Origin: an uncultured Flavobacteriales bacterium | GTDB lineage: Bacteria; Bacteroidota; Bacteroidia; Flavobacteriales; Crocinitomicaceae | Assembly (NCBI GenBank): GCA_946478775.1 | Contig: CAMLDR010000130.1 | Span: forward strand, 1-12,219 | Length of the DNA: 12,219 nucleotides | Direction: 5' to 3' | In this document: piece after piece, positions 1 to 6,430 of the stretch | Layout of the letters: every line of letters starts with the position of its first letter | Position numbering within the stretch: position 1 is the stretch's first letter | Notes under the pieces: generated by a model | The model's input: the letters and a program-made list of their open reading frames with translations, nothing else | Database searches by the model: none | Told to the model about the DNA's origin: nothing | Program-made: the position numbers and the translations under genes

Positions 1-55
1 CTAATTCCTAATTCCTAATTCCTAATTCCTAATTCCTAATTCCTAATTCCTAATT
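1..55. repeat. Heptanucleotide tandem repeat (CTAATTC), about 7.9 copies
   Basis: Seven perfect copies of CTAATTC occupy 1-49, followed by a partial CTAATT at 50-55 before the pattern breaks into AAAAT. The repeat begins at the first base, so it may extend to the left outside the window. It lies in non-coding DNA. A 7-bp unit is not a multiple of three, so copy changes would alter spacing or frame of anything it overlaps. Its role is unknown; a slippage-prone spacer is inference only. Confidence 0.95.
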
Positions 56-429
56 AAAATTTATGCTAATACGCTGTGAGGAATTTGTTGATCCGCCGCG
101 CCAGACTCTCTTCTCGTTTGTGCGAAAAACATTCAAGCTATGTGAGGCAAAGAGCGATGACCAAAAAACTTCTTATTTTAATAAGAAAAGTTCCGAAACC
201 CACTAAAACCAGGTATTAATTTCTGAACAAACAACGCTTTATATATGTTTTACCTACCTAGTACCTACCCTTGATCTACCTAGTACTTAAACTTTTGAGT
301 GTTTCCAATCCATTTTGTTCTTCCACTAGTTTACATTTGTGAGAAAATCATTTAGCCCGCTATAGTTATCGGAATGCAAATTATGCGTGCTTTTCTTTTC
401 GAAAAGACCGATGTATTTTACACTTCCTT
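56..429. other. Gene-free AT-rich stretch with short repeats
   Basis: No convincing gene is seen here. A 47-codon ATG frame at 63-206 on the plus strand has no ribosome binding site and no family I recognise, so I do not call it a gene. Small structures are present: TTCTTATT/AATAAGAA with a 2-base loop at 170-187, an 11-bp direct repeat at 254-264 and 276-286, and a 12-bp palindrome CTTTTCGAAAAG at 395-406 just past the end of the DUF1801 gene. None of these has the T-tract of an intrinsic terminator on the strand that would need it. Confidence 0.6.
254..286. repeat. 11-bp direct repeat CTACCTAGTAC spaced 22 bp apart
   Basis: CTACCTAGTAC occurs at 254-264 and again, identically, at 276-286. 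The copies start 22 bp apart, about two helical turns, so both would face the same side of the helix. This is a common layout for a regulator that binds as a tandem dimer (LytTR-type sites are arranged this way), but no regulator or target gene can be assigned. If functional it could serve a gene lying left of the window. The exact match is seen; the role is inference. Confidence 0.5.
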
Positions 430-852
430 TCATACGCCGTATTTTGCTTTTGTCCGTACAATACTGTCTTTCATCAGTTCTACTAAACTTTCCTTGTTGA
501 TATCCTCTAATTTCTTAACGTAAATGCATGCTTTACCCATCGTGAATTTTCCCAATTCTTTCAACAAGCCTTCCTGTCCGGGCTCTCCCGTAGAAATATA
601 TAAAGAAATGGCTGCTTTCCTCGGAGAAAAGCCCAACAGCGGGGCATCTCCTTCATGCCCGCTGGCATATTTGTAATGGTAGGTACCAAAACCAATGATG
701 CTTGGTCCCCACATTCTTGCTTTGAAACCGGAAACTTCTTCCATCAACCGGATGAGCTCGTGGCTGTCTTTTCGCTTTTGTTCCGAATCGGTGAATTCCA
801 GAATGAATTCGCTTACGTCTTTGGTTGTTTCTGCTGTTTTTGTTTTTGCCAT
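430..852 (-). CDS. DUF1801 domain protein (140 aa)
   Basis: The protein is small and soluble, with no signal peptide or membrane segment. After a basic, Thr-rich first 10 residues, almost the whole length is one DUF1801 (YdhG-like) fold. Its hallmark runs from about residue 47: MWGPSIIGFGTYHYKY, then SGHEGDAPLLGFSPRK and a strand AISLYIS. The molecular role of this family is not established; members are widespread in Bacteroidota and actinobacteria. The ATG lies one base after the TAA of the DUF1905 gene (TAAAATG), so the two are almost certainly co-transcribed and perhaps translationally coupled. It is the last gene of the minus-strand string that begins with the reductase at 2980. No terminator with a T-tract is evident downstream. 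Family call is firm, function unknown. Confidence 0.88.
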   Translation of the reverse strand: MAKTKTAETTKDVSEFILEFTDSEQKRKDSHELIRLMEEVSGFKARMWGPSIIGFGTYHYKYASGHEGDAPLLGFSPRKAAISLYISTGEPGQEGLLKELGKFTMGKACIYVKKLEDINKESLVELMKDSIVRTKAKYGV

Positions 853-853
853 T

Positions 854-1372
854 TTAGCTCAGTTTTGAGTGTGGTTCGATTCCATCCCGACCTATGAAAC
901 GCTGTTTTCCCAGGAGGAAATCAATTGCTTTAATCACGTTTTTTTCAACACTTTTTTCTGTTTTGAGATTTGCAATATAGCGCACCATTTCATTTTGAAG
1001 AGAAGGTACCAGGCTTTCAAACACTTTATTGGCTTCCGGATTGTCTTTCAATGCCTGAACCAGCTTGGGATGCGGATGAACAGACCGGTCTGAAGAATCT
1101 GTTTCAATACTGATGTCTATGGTCTCTCCAATTCTTTTCGGGGATTTGGGAAGCATTTTTGTATTGATATACAACCTCCATTCTCCTGAAAATCTCACCA
1201 AAGTTTGCTGATACGGTTTTCCATTGATCGTCCCTTTCACCGGAACAGGGCCTTTGTCTTTCCCGGATTCAAGAAATAACTTATTTAAAATCGGCTCGGG
1301 AACAAAGACAAACGGATTGATGCCAATGATCTCAATTTGCGCCCGGAAGGAATCCTCTTTTGTCTTCTCCAT
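854..1372 (-). CDS. DUF1905 / YdeI (OmpD-associated)-like protein, 172 aa
   Basis: Two domains are visible. Residues about 8-90 match DUF1905, a small beta-barrel-like domain with the signature VPVKGTINGKPYQQTLV and GEWRLYINTKMLPKS. Residues about 95-155 match the helical YdeI/OmdA (OmpD-associated) C-terminal domain: HPKLVQALKDNPEA, then FESLVPSLQNEMVRYI and KAIDFLLGKQRF. This two-domain architecture is common in Bacteroidota. The YdeI-type domain was named for a proposed link to bacteriocin or peptide protection, but its biochemistry is unknown. The ATG follows the AraC stop by 28 bp, and that gap holds a good TAnnTTTG box, so the gene may have its own promoter besides read-through. The next gene starts one base after this stop. 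Family call is good; function is not known. Confidence 0.86.
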   Translation of the reverse strand: MEKTKEDSFRAQIEIIGINPFVFVPEPILNKLFLESGKDKGPVPVKGTINGKPYQQTLVRFSGEWRLYINTKMLPKSPKRIGETIDISIETDSSDRSVHPHPKLVQALKDNPEANKVFESLVPSLQNEMVRYIANLKTEKSVEKNVIKAIDFLLGKQRFIGRDGIEPHSKLS

Positions 1373-1383
1373 AGATTGAATTA

Positions 1384-1391
1384 CAAACCTA
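1384..1391 (-). promoter_or_regulatory. Candidate Bacteroidota -7 promoter box for the DUF1905-DUF1801 pair
   Basis: On the minus strand TAGGTTTG matches the Bacteroidota consensus TAnnTTTG exactly. Its final G is 11 bases before the DUF1905 ATG, which would give a very short leader. No clean TTTG is seen at the -33 position, which falls in the end of the AraC gene. The match is seen; promoter activity is inference. Confidence 0.35.
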
Positions 1392-1400
1392 AAAGTACGA

Positions 1401-2273
1401 TTATTGGTTTTGCTTTCTGAAATTTGAGGGAGAAACTCCTACCGATTTGGAAAATAAGCGAATGAAGTATTTGTAATCCTCGTAGCCCAATTGGATGGCT
1501 ATTTCCTTGATACTTTTATTCGTGTAGCAAAGTAAGCGCTGTGATTCTCTGAATACTTCCTGCTGAATAAAACCTGTAGCTGAAAACCCAGTAATTGACT
1601 TGATAGTATCATTCAGATAACTGGCGCTAATATTCATTATTTCAGCATATTCGGAAGGTTTCTTCAATTGAACGAACTGCTCTCGCACCAAATACCGGAA
1701 AGTCTTAACAATCTCAATGCTCCTGGAAGAAAATTCAAGCACACGATCCTTCTCCTGTGAGCGAAAAAGTGCTGCTGTTTTGGAGAAAAAACCATTAATC
1801 AAATGCCCTGTCACCGGGTTATTAATACCCGGACCACCTTGTTCCATATCACGTTGTATCAATTCGAAGAGAGCGGAAAACCAGGTCTTTTGCTCCTCTG
1901 TAAACTCAACCAGGATGACATCTGAAAAAGATTCTTCAATGGATGCGGAAGTATTTTCATGGATAAACTTAGGATCAAATGCGAGTATCCAGCCTTCCAA
2001 ATCAGTGGAATCCAAAACATTTAAATGGTGGTGCATTTGTCCCGGATAAGAAACCAGTATTGCCGGCCCTGTTATTTCCACCGGCTGAAAGTCGATCCCC
2101 AGAAAGAGGTTTCCTTTTTCGATAAAGAAGCAGGTATAGTGATCGTGCCTGTGAGGCAGCAGGGCAATTGTTTCCCTTTCTACAAATGAAATGAATTCTT
2201 CCGTTATTTTGAAAATCTCAATTCCGCGTGTTTTTCCGGATAATTGAACTAATTGAATCTCTTCTCTGCTCAT
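1401..2273 (-). CDS. AraC-family transcriptional regulator (290 aa)
   Basis: This is a DNA-binding regulator with an N-terminal cupin-like sensing domain (about residues 35-115, including ALLPHRHDHYTCFFIEKG and PGQMHHHLN) and a C-terminal AraC/XylS double helix-turn-helix (about residues 190-288). The first helix-turn-helix covers ISASYLNDTIKSITG. The second contains SIKEIAIQLGYEDYKYFIRL, followed by the family ending FSKSVGVSPSNFRKQ. The open frame extends 38 codons further upstream, but that part overlaps the end of the reductase gene and resembles no AraC N-terminus, so ATG at 2273 was chosen. An AGAGGA directly abuts it, closer than an ideal ribosome binding site. Its start is 11 bp after the reductase stop, indicating one transcript and probable control of the reductase. 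His-rich residues in the cupin could hold a ligand or metal, which is inference. Confidence 0.9.
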   Translation of the reverse strand: MSREEIQLVQLSGKTRGIEIFKITEEFISFVERETIALLPHRHDHYTCFFIEKGNLFLGIDFQPVEITGPAILVSYPGQMHHHLNVLDSTDLEGWILAFDPKFIHENTSASIEESFSDVILVEFTEEQKTWFSALFELIQRDMEQGGPGINNPVTGHLINGFFSKTAALFRSQEKDRVLEFSSRSIEIVKTFRYLVREQFVQLKKPSEYAEIMNISASYLNDTIKSITGFSATGFIQQEVFRESQRLLCYTNKSIKEIAIQLGYEDYKYFIRLFSKSVGVSPSNFRKQNQ

Positions 2274-2284
2274 TCCTCTTCTTT

Positions 2285-2980
2285 TTAAGACCAAAATCCC
2301 TGTGCCAGGATGCGCGCCCTGACTTCCGGAATTGCTTTCAGTTTCTTCCTTAATTGTGTTACCATGGGTGTATTCCCGGCAATGCAAATGGATTCATAGT
2401 TCGCCAATTTTTTCGACATTAGCCATTCTTCCAGCAGCGGAACAGCCTGCCCATTTTCGCTGTAGAGGTATTCAAATTCCGGATTTTCACTCAACAGCAA
2501 TTCAGGTATTTTATAAGCTTCATGCAGAAAAACGGCCACTTCCAAAGGAAATTTCGTTTGATCTGTTAATTGTTTCAGACTTAGGGCGTGTCCCAGTGCG
2601 CTTAGATCTACCAAACAGAGAATACGACCTTCTTTTGCAGGGATTTGAGCAGCATGAACCGCTCCCAACAAAATTTCGTCTCCTTCTTTTATCTGCTGCG
2701 CCCATCTGCTTCCGGGACCATTGTGTCCGGCTTCTACATACAACTTAAAAGTTCCTTTTTCCGCATTCCAGCAGGAAGGTGTGTAATCACGGTATTCCAA
2801 ATCTCCCACACGGCATTTAACCCGGTGTATTGTTTTCCATTTCTCCATGTTCAGGGTCGGAATTTGGATTTCGATCTCCACCAGTGTGTTTGGTTCCCAT
2901 CGGTTTACTTGCAGTACTTTAGCAGAACTGAGCATTTTATCAAAAAGCCCGGACATTGCTTTCTTAAGAATAGTTGCCAT
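2285..2980 (-). CDS. Siderophore-interacting protein (FAD/NAD(P)H ferric-siderophore reductase), 231 aa
   Basis: Members of this family are cytoplasmic flavoproteins that reduce Fe(III)-siderophores to release iron. The N-terminal FAD-binding barrel spans about residues 15-115, with EYRDYTPSCWN in place of the usual RxYTxR flavin loop and the conserved NGPGSRWAQQIKEGDEI. The C-terminal SIP/NAD(P)H domain spans about 120-230, with CLVDLSALGHAL, IAGNTPMVTQLRKKL and the family's typical terminus QGFW. The Arg after the YT of the flavin loop is Ser here, an unusual substitution. The start at 2980 is supported by GAGG eight bases upstream; the upstream in-frame extension overlaps the DinB gene and is not expected to be translated. 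It heads the string with the AraC regulator 11 bp behind it. A candidate -7 box sits at 2992-2999. Iron repression is likely in the family, but no Fur box was recognised. Confidence 0.87.
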   Translation of the reverse strand: MATILKKAMSGLFDKMLSSAKVLQVNRWEPNTLVEIEIQIPTLNMEKWKTIHRVKCRVGDLEYRDYTPSCWNAEKGTFKLYVEAGHNGPGSRWAQQIKEGDEILLGAVHAAQIPAKEGRILCLVDLSALGHALSLKQLTDQTKFPLEVAVFLHEAYKIPELLLSENPEFEYLYSENGQAVPLLEEWLMSKKLANYESICIAGNTPMVTQLRKKLKAIPEVRARILAQGFWS

Positions 2981-2999
2981 CGTTTTTTCCTCAAAAGTA
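2981..2999 (-). promoter_or_regulatory. Candidate -7 box and ribosome binding site of the reductase gene
   Basis: On the minus strand TACTTTTG (2992-2999) matches TAnnTTTG exactly, and its TTTTGAGG merges into a GAGG Shine-Dalgarno-like core with 8 bases before the ATG at 2980. The two functions overlap, so only one may be real: if GAGG is in the mRNA, transcription must start further upstream. The final G of the box is 11 bases before the ATG, the same distance as for the DUF1905 gene. Confidence 0.4.
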
Positions 3000-3062
3000 G
3001 AAACGATGCACCTGGCTTTTGTCCAACACACCGCTTGCAGAGGTGGACGAATCACGTTTTTT

Positions 3063-3530
3063 TTACTGATCCACCAATTTCTTAATAATAACAATTTGCC
3101 CCAAATGGTAATGGGTGTGTTCTACTATTCCTGCAATGTTCCGGTAATTTGTTCCGTATTTCGGGTCCACGAAATTTTCCGTAAGTATTGCATCCGGTAA
3201 TTGCTCAATCATCAGCGCCGCTTTTTCTGCCTTCTCCCAGATAGTTTGCAGGAAGGTTTCCCACTCCTCGTTTGTTTTGGGAGGTTCCGAAATCCAGCTC
3301 AATTCATCTTTTCCGTTCAAAATGTTTTCTTCCAGGACTGTGATGAGCACATCCAGGTAATAAGCCGTATGAAAAGTGATGGCAAAGATCGAATTCAATG
3401 AATGAACCTGCATTTTTGCTGTCTCGACTGTTACATCTGAAAGCACACTCTTTAAATCTACCGTGCTCCAATTCCCTCCGAAATGAACGTCTCTTAAATG
3501 CTTTGCCAGTTGTTTTGCTATAGTCATCAT
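3063..3530 (-). CDS. DinB/DUF1572-like four-helix-bundle protein (155 aa)
   Basis: The protein has the pattern of the DinB superfamily, metal-binding four-helix bundles that include thiol transferases such as BstA/MST. Numbered from the ATG at 3530, the likely metal ligands are His54 in TFHTAYYLDVL and the HxxxH pair His138/His142 in EHTHYHLGQIVIIKK. The length is typical for the family. The frame can be read from an upstream TTG at 3539, but GAAGGGA followed by two adjacent ATGs (3530 and 3527) makes one of those the better start. The substrate is unknown. It is 82 bp upstream of the reductase and 128 bp downstream of the second DUF1801 gene, all on the minus strand, so it may be its own unit. 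The family call is good; no enzymatic activity should be assumed. Confidence 0.83.
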   Translation of the reverse strand: MMTIAKQLAKHLRDVHFGGNWSTVDLKSVLSDVTVETAKMQVHSLNSIFAITFHTAYYLDVLITVLEENILNGKDELSWISEPPKTNEEWETFLQTIWEKAEKAALMIEQLPDAILTENFVDPKYGTNYRNIAGIVEHTHYHLGQIVIIKKLVDQ

Positions 3531-3667
3531 TCCCTTCAATTTTCATTCTAAGATATCGAAATTTGTCATCAAACCGAGTATCTCGAAAGGATAATGATTC
3601 GCATTGGCACCGGTAATTCGTTAAAACTTTTTCAAATAGATAGCTAACAGACCGGGGCCATTTCAAA

Positions 3668-4018
3668 TTACGATTTCACATAATGGTTCAATGCTTTCCC
3701 TAAAAGCAATTGGATTTGCTCAACAGGCAAATCAGCATCCGGATCGATTAAAAAGATCTTCATGCGTGAACGTTTTTCCTGAAGCATGAACGGTTCTTCA
3801 AAGCGTTTTCCTTCCACAAAACCAATATAGGGCTGTTTGTGCTTTTTATGCGTCCAAAGGTAACAGAACATCTTTCCGCTGTAACAGAAAAAAGGCATCC
3901 CATATTTCAGTTCATGCGTAATTCCGGGATTTTGGGCCAGGACAATATCACGTAAAGCAAGAAAGGTGCTTTTAACCGGTTCTTCTTGTTTTAAATAAAA
4001 GTCTGTCAGATTCTGCAT
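3668..4018 (-). CDS. DUF1801 domain protein, YdhG-like (116 aa)
   Basis: A compact cytosolic single-domain protein. Recognisable DUF1801 features are an N-terminal helix with VKSTFLALRDIVLAQNPGI, then HELKYGMPFFCYSGKMFCYLW, the strand PYIGFVEGKRFEEP, and a basic segment EKRSRMKIFLIDP before the C-terminal helix. It differs from the DUF1801 protein at 430-852 in length and motif, so the two are distant paralogues and not a recent duplication. Its ATG shares a base with the TAA of the GH92 gene (TAATG), a classic arrangement for translational coupling, although a cytosolic DUF1801 protein has no obvious link to a secreted mannosidase. The family's function is unknown. The pairing may simply reflect genome compaction. 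Confidence 0.85.
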   Translation of the reverse strand: MQNLTDFYLKQEEPVKSTFLALRDIVLAQNPGITHELKYGMPFFCYSGKMFCYLWTHKKHKQPYIGFVEGKRFEEPFMLQEKRSRMKIFLIDPDADLPVEQIQLLLGKALNHYVKS

Positions 4019-6294
4019 TACTTTTTAACCGGTTTTTTCTCTCTGGAAAACGAATACGGGAGATCACTGTCCCCTATTTTTCGATCCAAAGCGGGTGTTG
4101 ACGTCATTTGGAAATTCAGAACAGCGCCATTTATCAATTCGGAATGTTTCAAAAACAATTTGGAATAGTCTTTTGAATTCAGTTTTAGAGACAGAACGTA
4201 TTTGTTGTCAGCTGAATTTTGCGGTGCATTCAAAACGATCTGTTTTCCATCCGCCAAATGAATAATTGCCTTTTTAAACAATGGTGCTCCCAAAACGTAT
4301 TCATCTGTTGCCGGACAAACCGGGTAAAATCCAAGAGCTGAAAAAACGTACCATGCGGAAGTCTGCCCATTGTCTTCGTCGCCGCAATAGCCATCCGGTG
4401 TTGGTTTGTATAAGCGATTGAGCACTTCCCGCACCCAGTATTGGGATTTTGCCGGTGCACCTGAATAATTGTACAGATAAATCATGTGCTGGATCGGCTG
4501 GTTCCCATGTGCATATTGTCCCATATTGGCAATCTGCATTTCCTTGATCTCGTGGATCATTCCTCCGTAATAGCTGTCGTCATAAACCGGCGGAAGACTG
4601 AAAACAGAATCCAGTTTTGCCGTAAAGCGTTCCTTTCCTCCCATCAGATCGATCAGTCCCTGTACATCGTGAAAGACAGACCACGTATAATGCCAGCTGT
4701 TCCCTTCTGTGAATGCATCGCCCCATTTGAATGGATTGAAAGGAGTCTGAAATTGACCATCCGCATTTTTACCCCGCATCATTCCGGTGGAAGGATCGAA
4801 TAAATTCCGGTAATTCTGACAGCGGGAAGCGTACAAATCGATTTCCTCCTGTGGTCGTTTCAATGCCTTTGCCAGTTGGTAGATTGCAAAATCATCGTAG
4901 GCATATTCAAGCGTCCTGGCAGCATTTTCATTGATCTTCACGTCGTATGGAACGTAGCCCAATTGGTTGTAATAAGCCACTCCGTATCTTCCTACAGCAC
5001 TCATCGGCCCTTCGTTATTTGCTCCGTGCAGCAGGGCCTCGTATAGTTTTTCGATGTCGTAACCACGCAATCCTTTGATGTATGCATCCGAAACAATGGA
5101 AGCAGAATTATTGCCGATCATAATATCTGCAAATCCGGGACTGGACCATTCCGGAAGAAAGCCTCCTTCCTGGTAAGTATTCACCAATCCTTCCTGCATT
5201 TCCCGGTTGATTTCAGGGTAAACCAAATTCAGCAAGGGATACAATGCGCGAAAAGTATCCCAAAAACCCGTTCCTCCAAACATCTTTCCCGGAAGTATTT
5301 TTCCGTTATATGGGCTCCAATGTATTTCCTTTCCGGCAGCATCAATCTCGTACAATTTATTGGGGAAGAACAAGGTTCGGTACAAACAGGAATAGAAGGT
5401 TTTCATTTGTTCCTCCGTTCCTCCGGAAACCTCGATTTTACCTAAAGCCTGGTTCCAGCGCAATTCCGCACTATTCCGTACGGCTTCGAAATCAGTATTC
5501 CCAACCTCACGCTGCAGATTCAGTTCTGCCTGTTCGGGTGAAATAAACGATGAAGCTACTTTTAACTGGACCTGTTCGCCTTTCTTCGTTTTGAAACCGA
5601 TCACCAATCCGGAATGATTGGAAGTGGATTCCCTTTTCTTCCCAGCCAATTTCCCATTTTCTGCTATGGAATAAAATTCAATGTCTTTATTGACATAAAT
5701 CACAAACCAGTTTTTGAAATTAGTCAGTTTTCCTCTGGCGTATTTTTGTGTATACCCAATAATTTTTCGCTCTTCAGGAATAACTTTCACGTAAGATCCG
5801 CGGTCCAATGCATCAATGACAATGAACGAACTATCGCTTTTAGGGAATGTAAAACGGAAAATAGCCGCACGTTCTGTCGGGGTGATTTCTGTTGTAACAT
5901 CGCAATCCGCTAAATAAACGCTGTAATAATGCGGTTTGGAAACTTCCGATTTGTGGGAGAACCAGCTTGCGCGTTCATTCTGATCGAAAACTACTTTTCC
6001 ACTACCGGGCATGATTGCAAACTGGCCATAATCGTTCATCCACGGAGAAGGCTGATGTGTCTGCTTGAATCCCCGCATTTGATCTGCACTGTATTGATAT
6101 GCCCAGCCGTCGCCCATGACATTTGTTTGAGGTGTCCACAGGTTCATTCCCCAGGGCAAACCGATAGCGGGATAAGTGTTCCCATTGGAAAGTTCCATTT
6201 TGGAATCGGTTCCCATCAGCGGATTCACATAATCGACCGGTTTTAGTTGGGCAGCTGCGGCAAAAGGAAGGAGTAAAAAGAGAAAGCGTTTCAT
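4018..6294 (-). CDS. Secreted GH92 alpha-mannosidase, probably alpha-1,2-specific (758 aa)
   Basis: GH92 enzymes are Ca-dependent inverting exo-alpha-mannosidases of glycan breakdown. The first 16 residues (MKRFLFLLLPFAAAAQ) are a Sec signal peptide without a lipobox Cys, so a periplasmic or secreted location is expected. An upstream in-frame ATG at 6333 would bury this signal, so 6294 was chosen. An N-terminal beta-sandwich (about 20-260) contains NPLMGT and GNTYPAIGLPWGM; the helical catalytic domain follows with GGTGFWDTFRALYP, GFLPEWSSPG and MIGNNSASIVSDAYIKG. Likely catalytic residues are Glu530 in TEGNSWHYTW and Asp639/Asp641 in GDEDNGQTSAWYVFSALGFYP. As I recall BT3990, its Glu533/Asp642/Asp644 have the same spacing, and its alpha-1,2 determinant His584-Glu585 falls on His581-Glu582 here. 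Length is normal and the gene is intact. The stop overlaps the ATG of a DUF1801 gene. No SusC/SusD pair is in view. Confidence 0.94.
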   Translation of the reverse strand: MKRFLFLLLPFAAAAQLKPVDYVNPLMGTDSKMELSNGNTYPAIGLPWGMNLWTPQTNVMGDGWAYQYSADQMRGFKQTHQPSPWMNDYGQFAIMPGSGKVVFDQNERASWFSHKSEVSKPHYYSVYLADCDVTTEITPTERAAIFRFTFPKSDSSFIVIDALDRGSYVKVIPEERKIIGYTQKYARGKLTNFKNWFVIYVNKDIEFYSIAENGKLAGKKRESTSNHSGLVIGFKTKKGEQVQLKVASSFISPEQAELNLQREVGNTDFEAVRNSAELRWNQALGKIEVSGGTEEQMKTFYSCLYRTLFFPNKLYEIDAAGKEIHWSPYNGKILPGKMFGGTGFWDTFRALYPLLNLVYPEINREMQEGLVNTYQEGGFLPEWSSPGFADIMIGNNSASIVSDAYIKGLRGYDIEKLYEALLHGANNEGPMSAVGRYGVAYYNQLGYVPYDVKINENAARTLEYAYDDFAIYQLAKALKRPQEEIDLYASRCQNYRNLFDPSTGMMRGKNADGQFQTPFNPFKWGDAFTEGNSWHYTWSVFHDVQGLIDLMGGKERFTAKLDSVFSLPPVYDDSYYGGMIHEIKEMQIANMGQYAHGNQPIQHMIYLYNYSGAPAKSQYWVREVLNRLYKPTPDGYCGDEDNGQTSAWYVFSALGFYPVCPATDEYVLGAPLFKKAIIHLADGKQIVLNAPQNSADNKYVLSLKLNSKDYSKLFLKHSELINGAVLNFQMTSTPALDRKIGDSDLPYSFSREKKPVKK

Positions 6295-6387
6295 GGGTAC
6301 TTCAAAATCTTTGACAATATAGTTAATCTTCATTACGATTCAGTGATGTAGTATTAAATCCAACCACTCTTTCCACATCGTATTCCT

Positions 6388-6417
6388 CTTACTTTTTGCC
6401 AAGGCCCAAAAAGTAAG
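6388..6417. repeat. Perfect 11-bp inverted repeat (hairpin)
   Basis: CTTACTTTTTG at 6388-6398 is the exact reverse complement of CAAAAAGTAAG at 6407-6417, around the 8-base loop CCAAGGCC. It would fold strongly in DNA or RNA. Neither side is followed by a clean T-tract on the minus strand, so it is not a textbook terminator for the gene at 6737. From memory, hairpins of the form TTACTTTTT..AAAAAGTAA are frequent dispersed intergenic repeats in Bacteroidota genomes; this needs a genome comparison. Confidence 0.8.
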
Positions 6418-6430
6418 CAAAAATGCCTTT

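Noticed and set aside
63..206. Plus-strand ATG frame of 47 codons beside the heptamer repeat
   Set aside because: No ribosome binding site, no promoter box and no recognisable family; a frame this short is expected by chance in non-coding DNA.
1..429. Heptamer and short repeats as a CRISPR array
   Set aside because: The unit is 7 bp with no spacers, and the 11-bp repeat occurs only twice.
2274..2387. Upstream extension of the AraC reading frame
   Set aside because: It overlaps the end of the reductase gene and does not resemble an AraC N-terminus; ATG 2273 gives the usual family length.
3021..3048. Weak dyad GTCC..GGAC in the DinB-reductase gap as a terminator
   Set aside because: The stem is short with a large bulge and has no T-tract.
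2981..3094. Upstream extension of the reductase reading frame
   Set aside because: It runs into the end of the DinB gene and has no family similarity, whereas ATG 2980 has a GAGG ribosome binding site.
3304..3666. Minus-strand frame of 120 codons overlapping the DinB gene
   Set aside because: Arg/Ser-rich low-quality translation in another frame of a well-supported gene.
430..4018. Two DUF1801 genes as a recent duplication
   Set aside because: They differ in length and core motifs (GPSIIGFG versus KYGMPFFCY), so they are distant members of the family.
6388..6417. Hairpin as an intrinsic terminator for the gene at 6737-7336
   Set aside because: It lies over 300 bp past the stop codon and no T-tract follows the stem on the minus strand.
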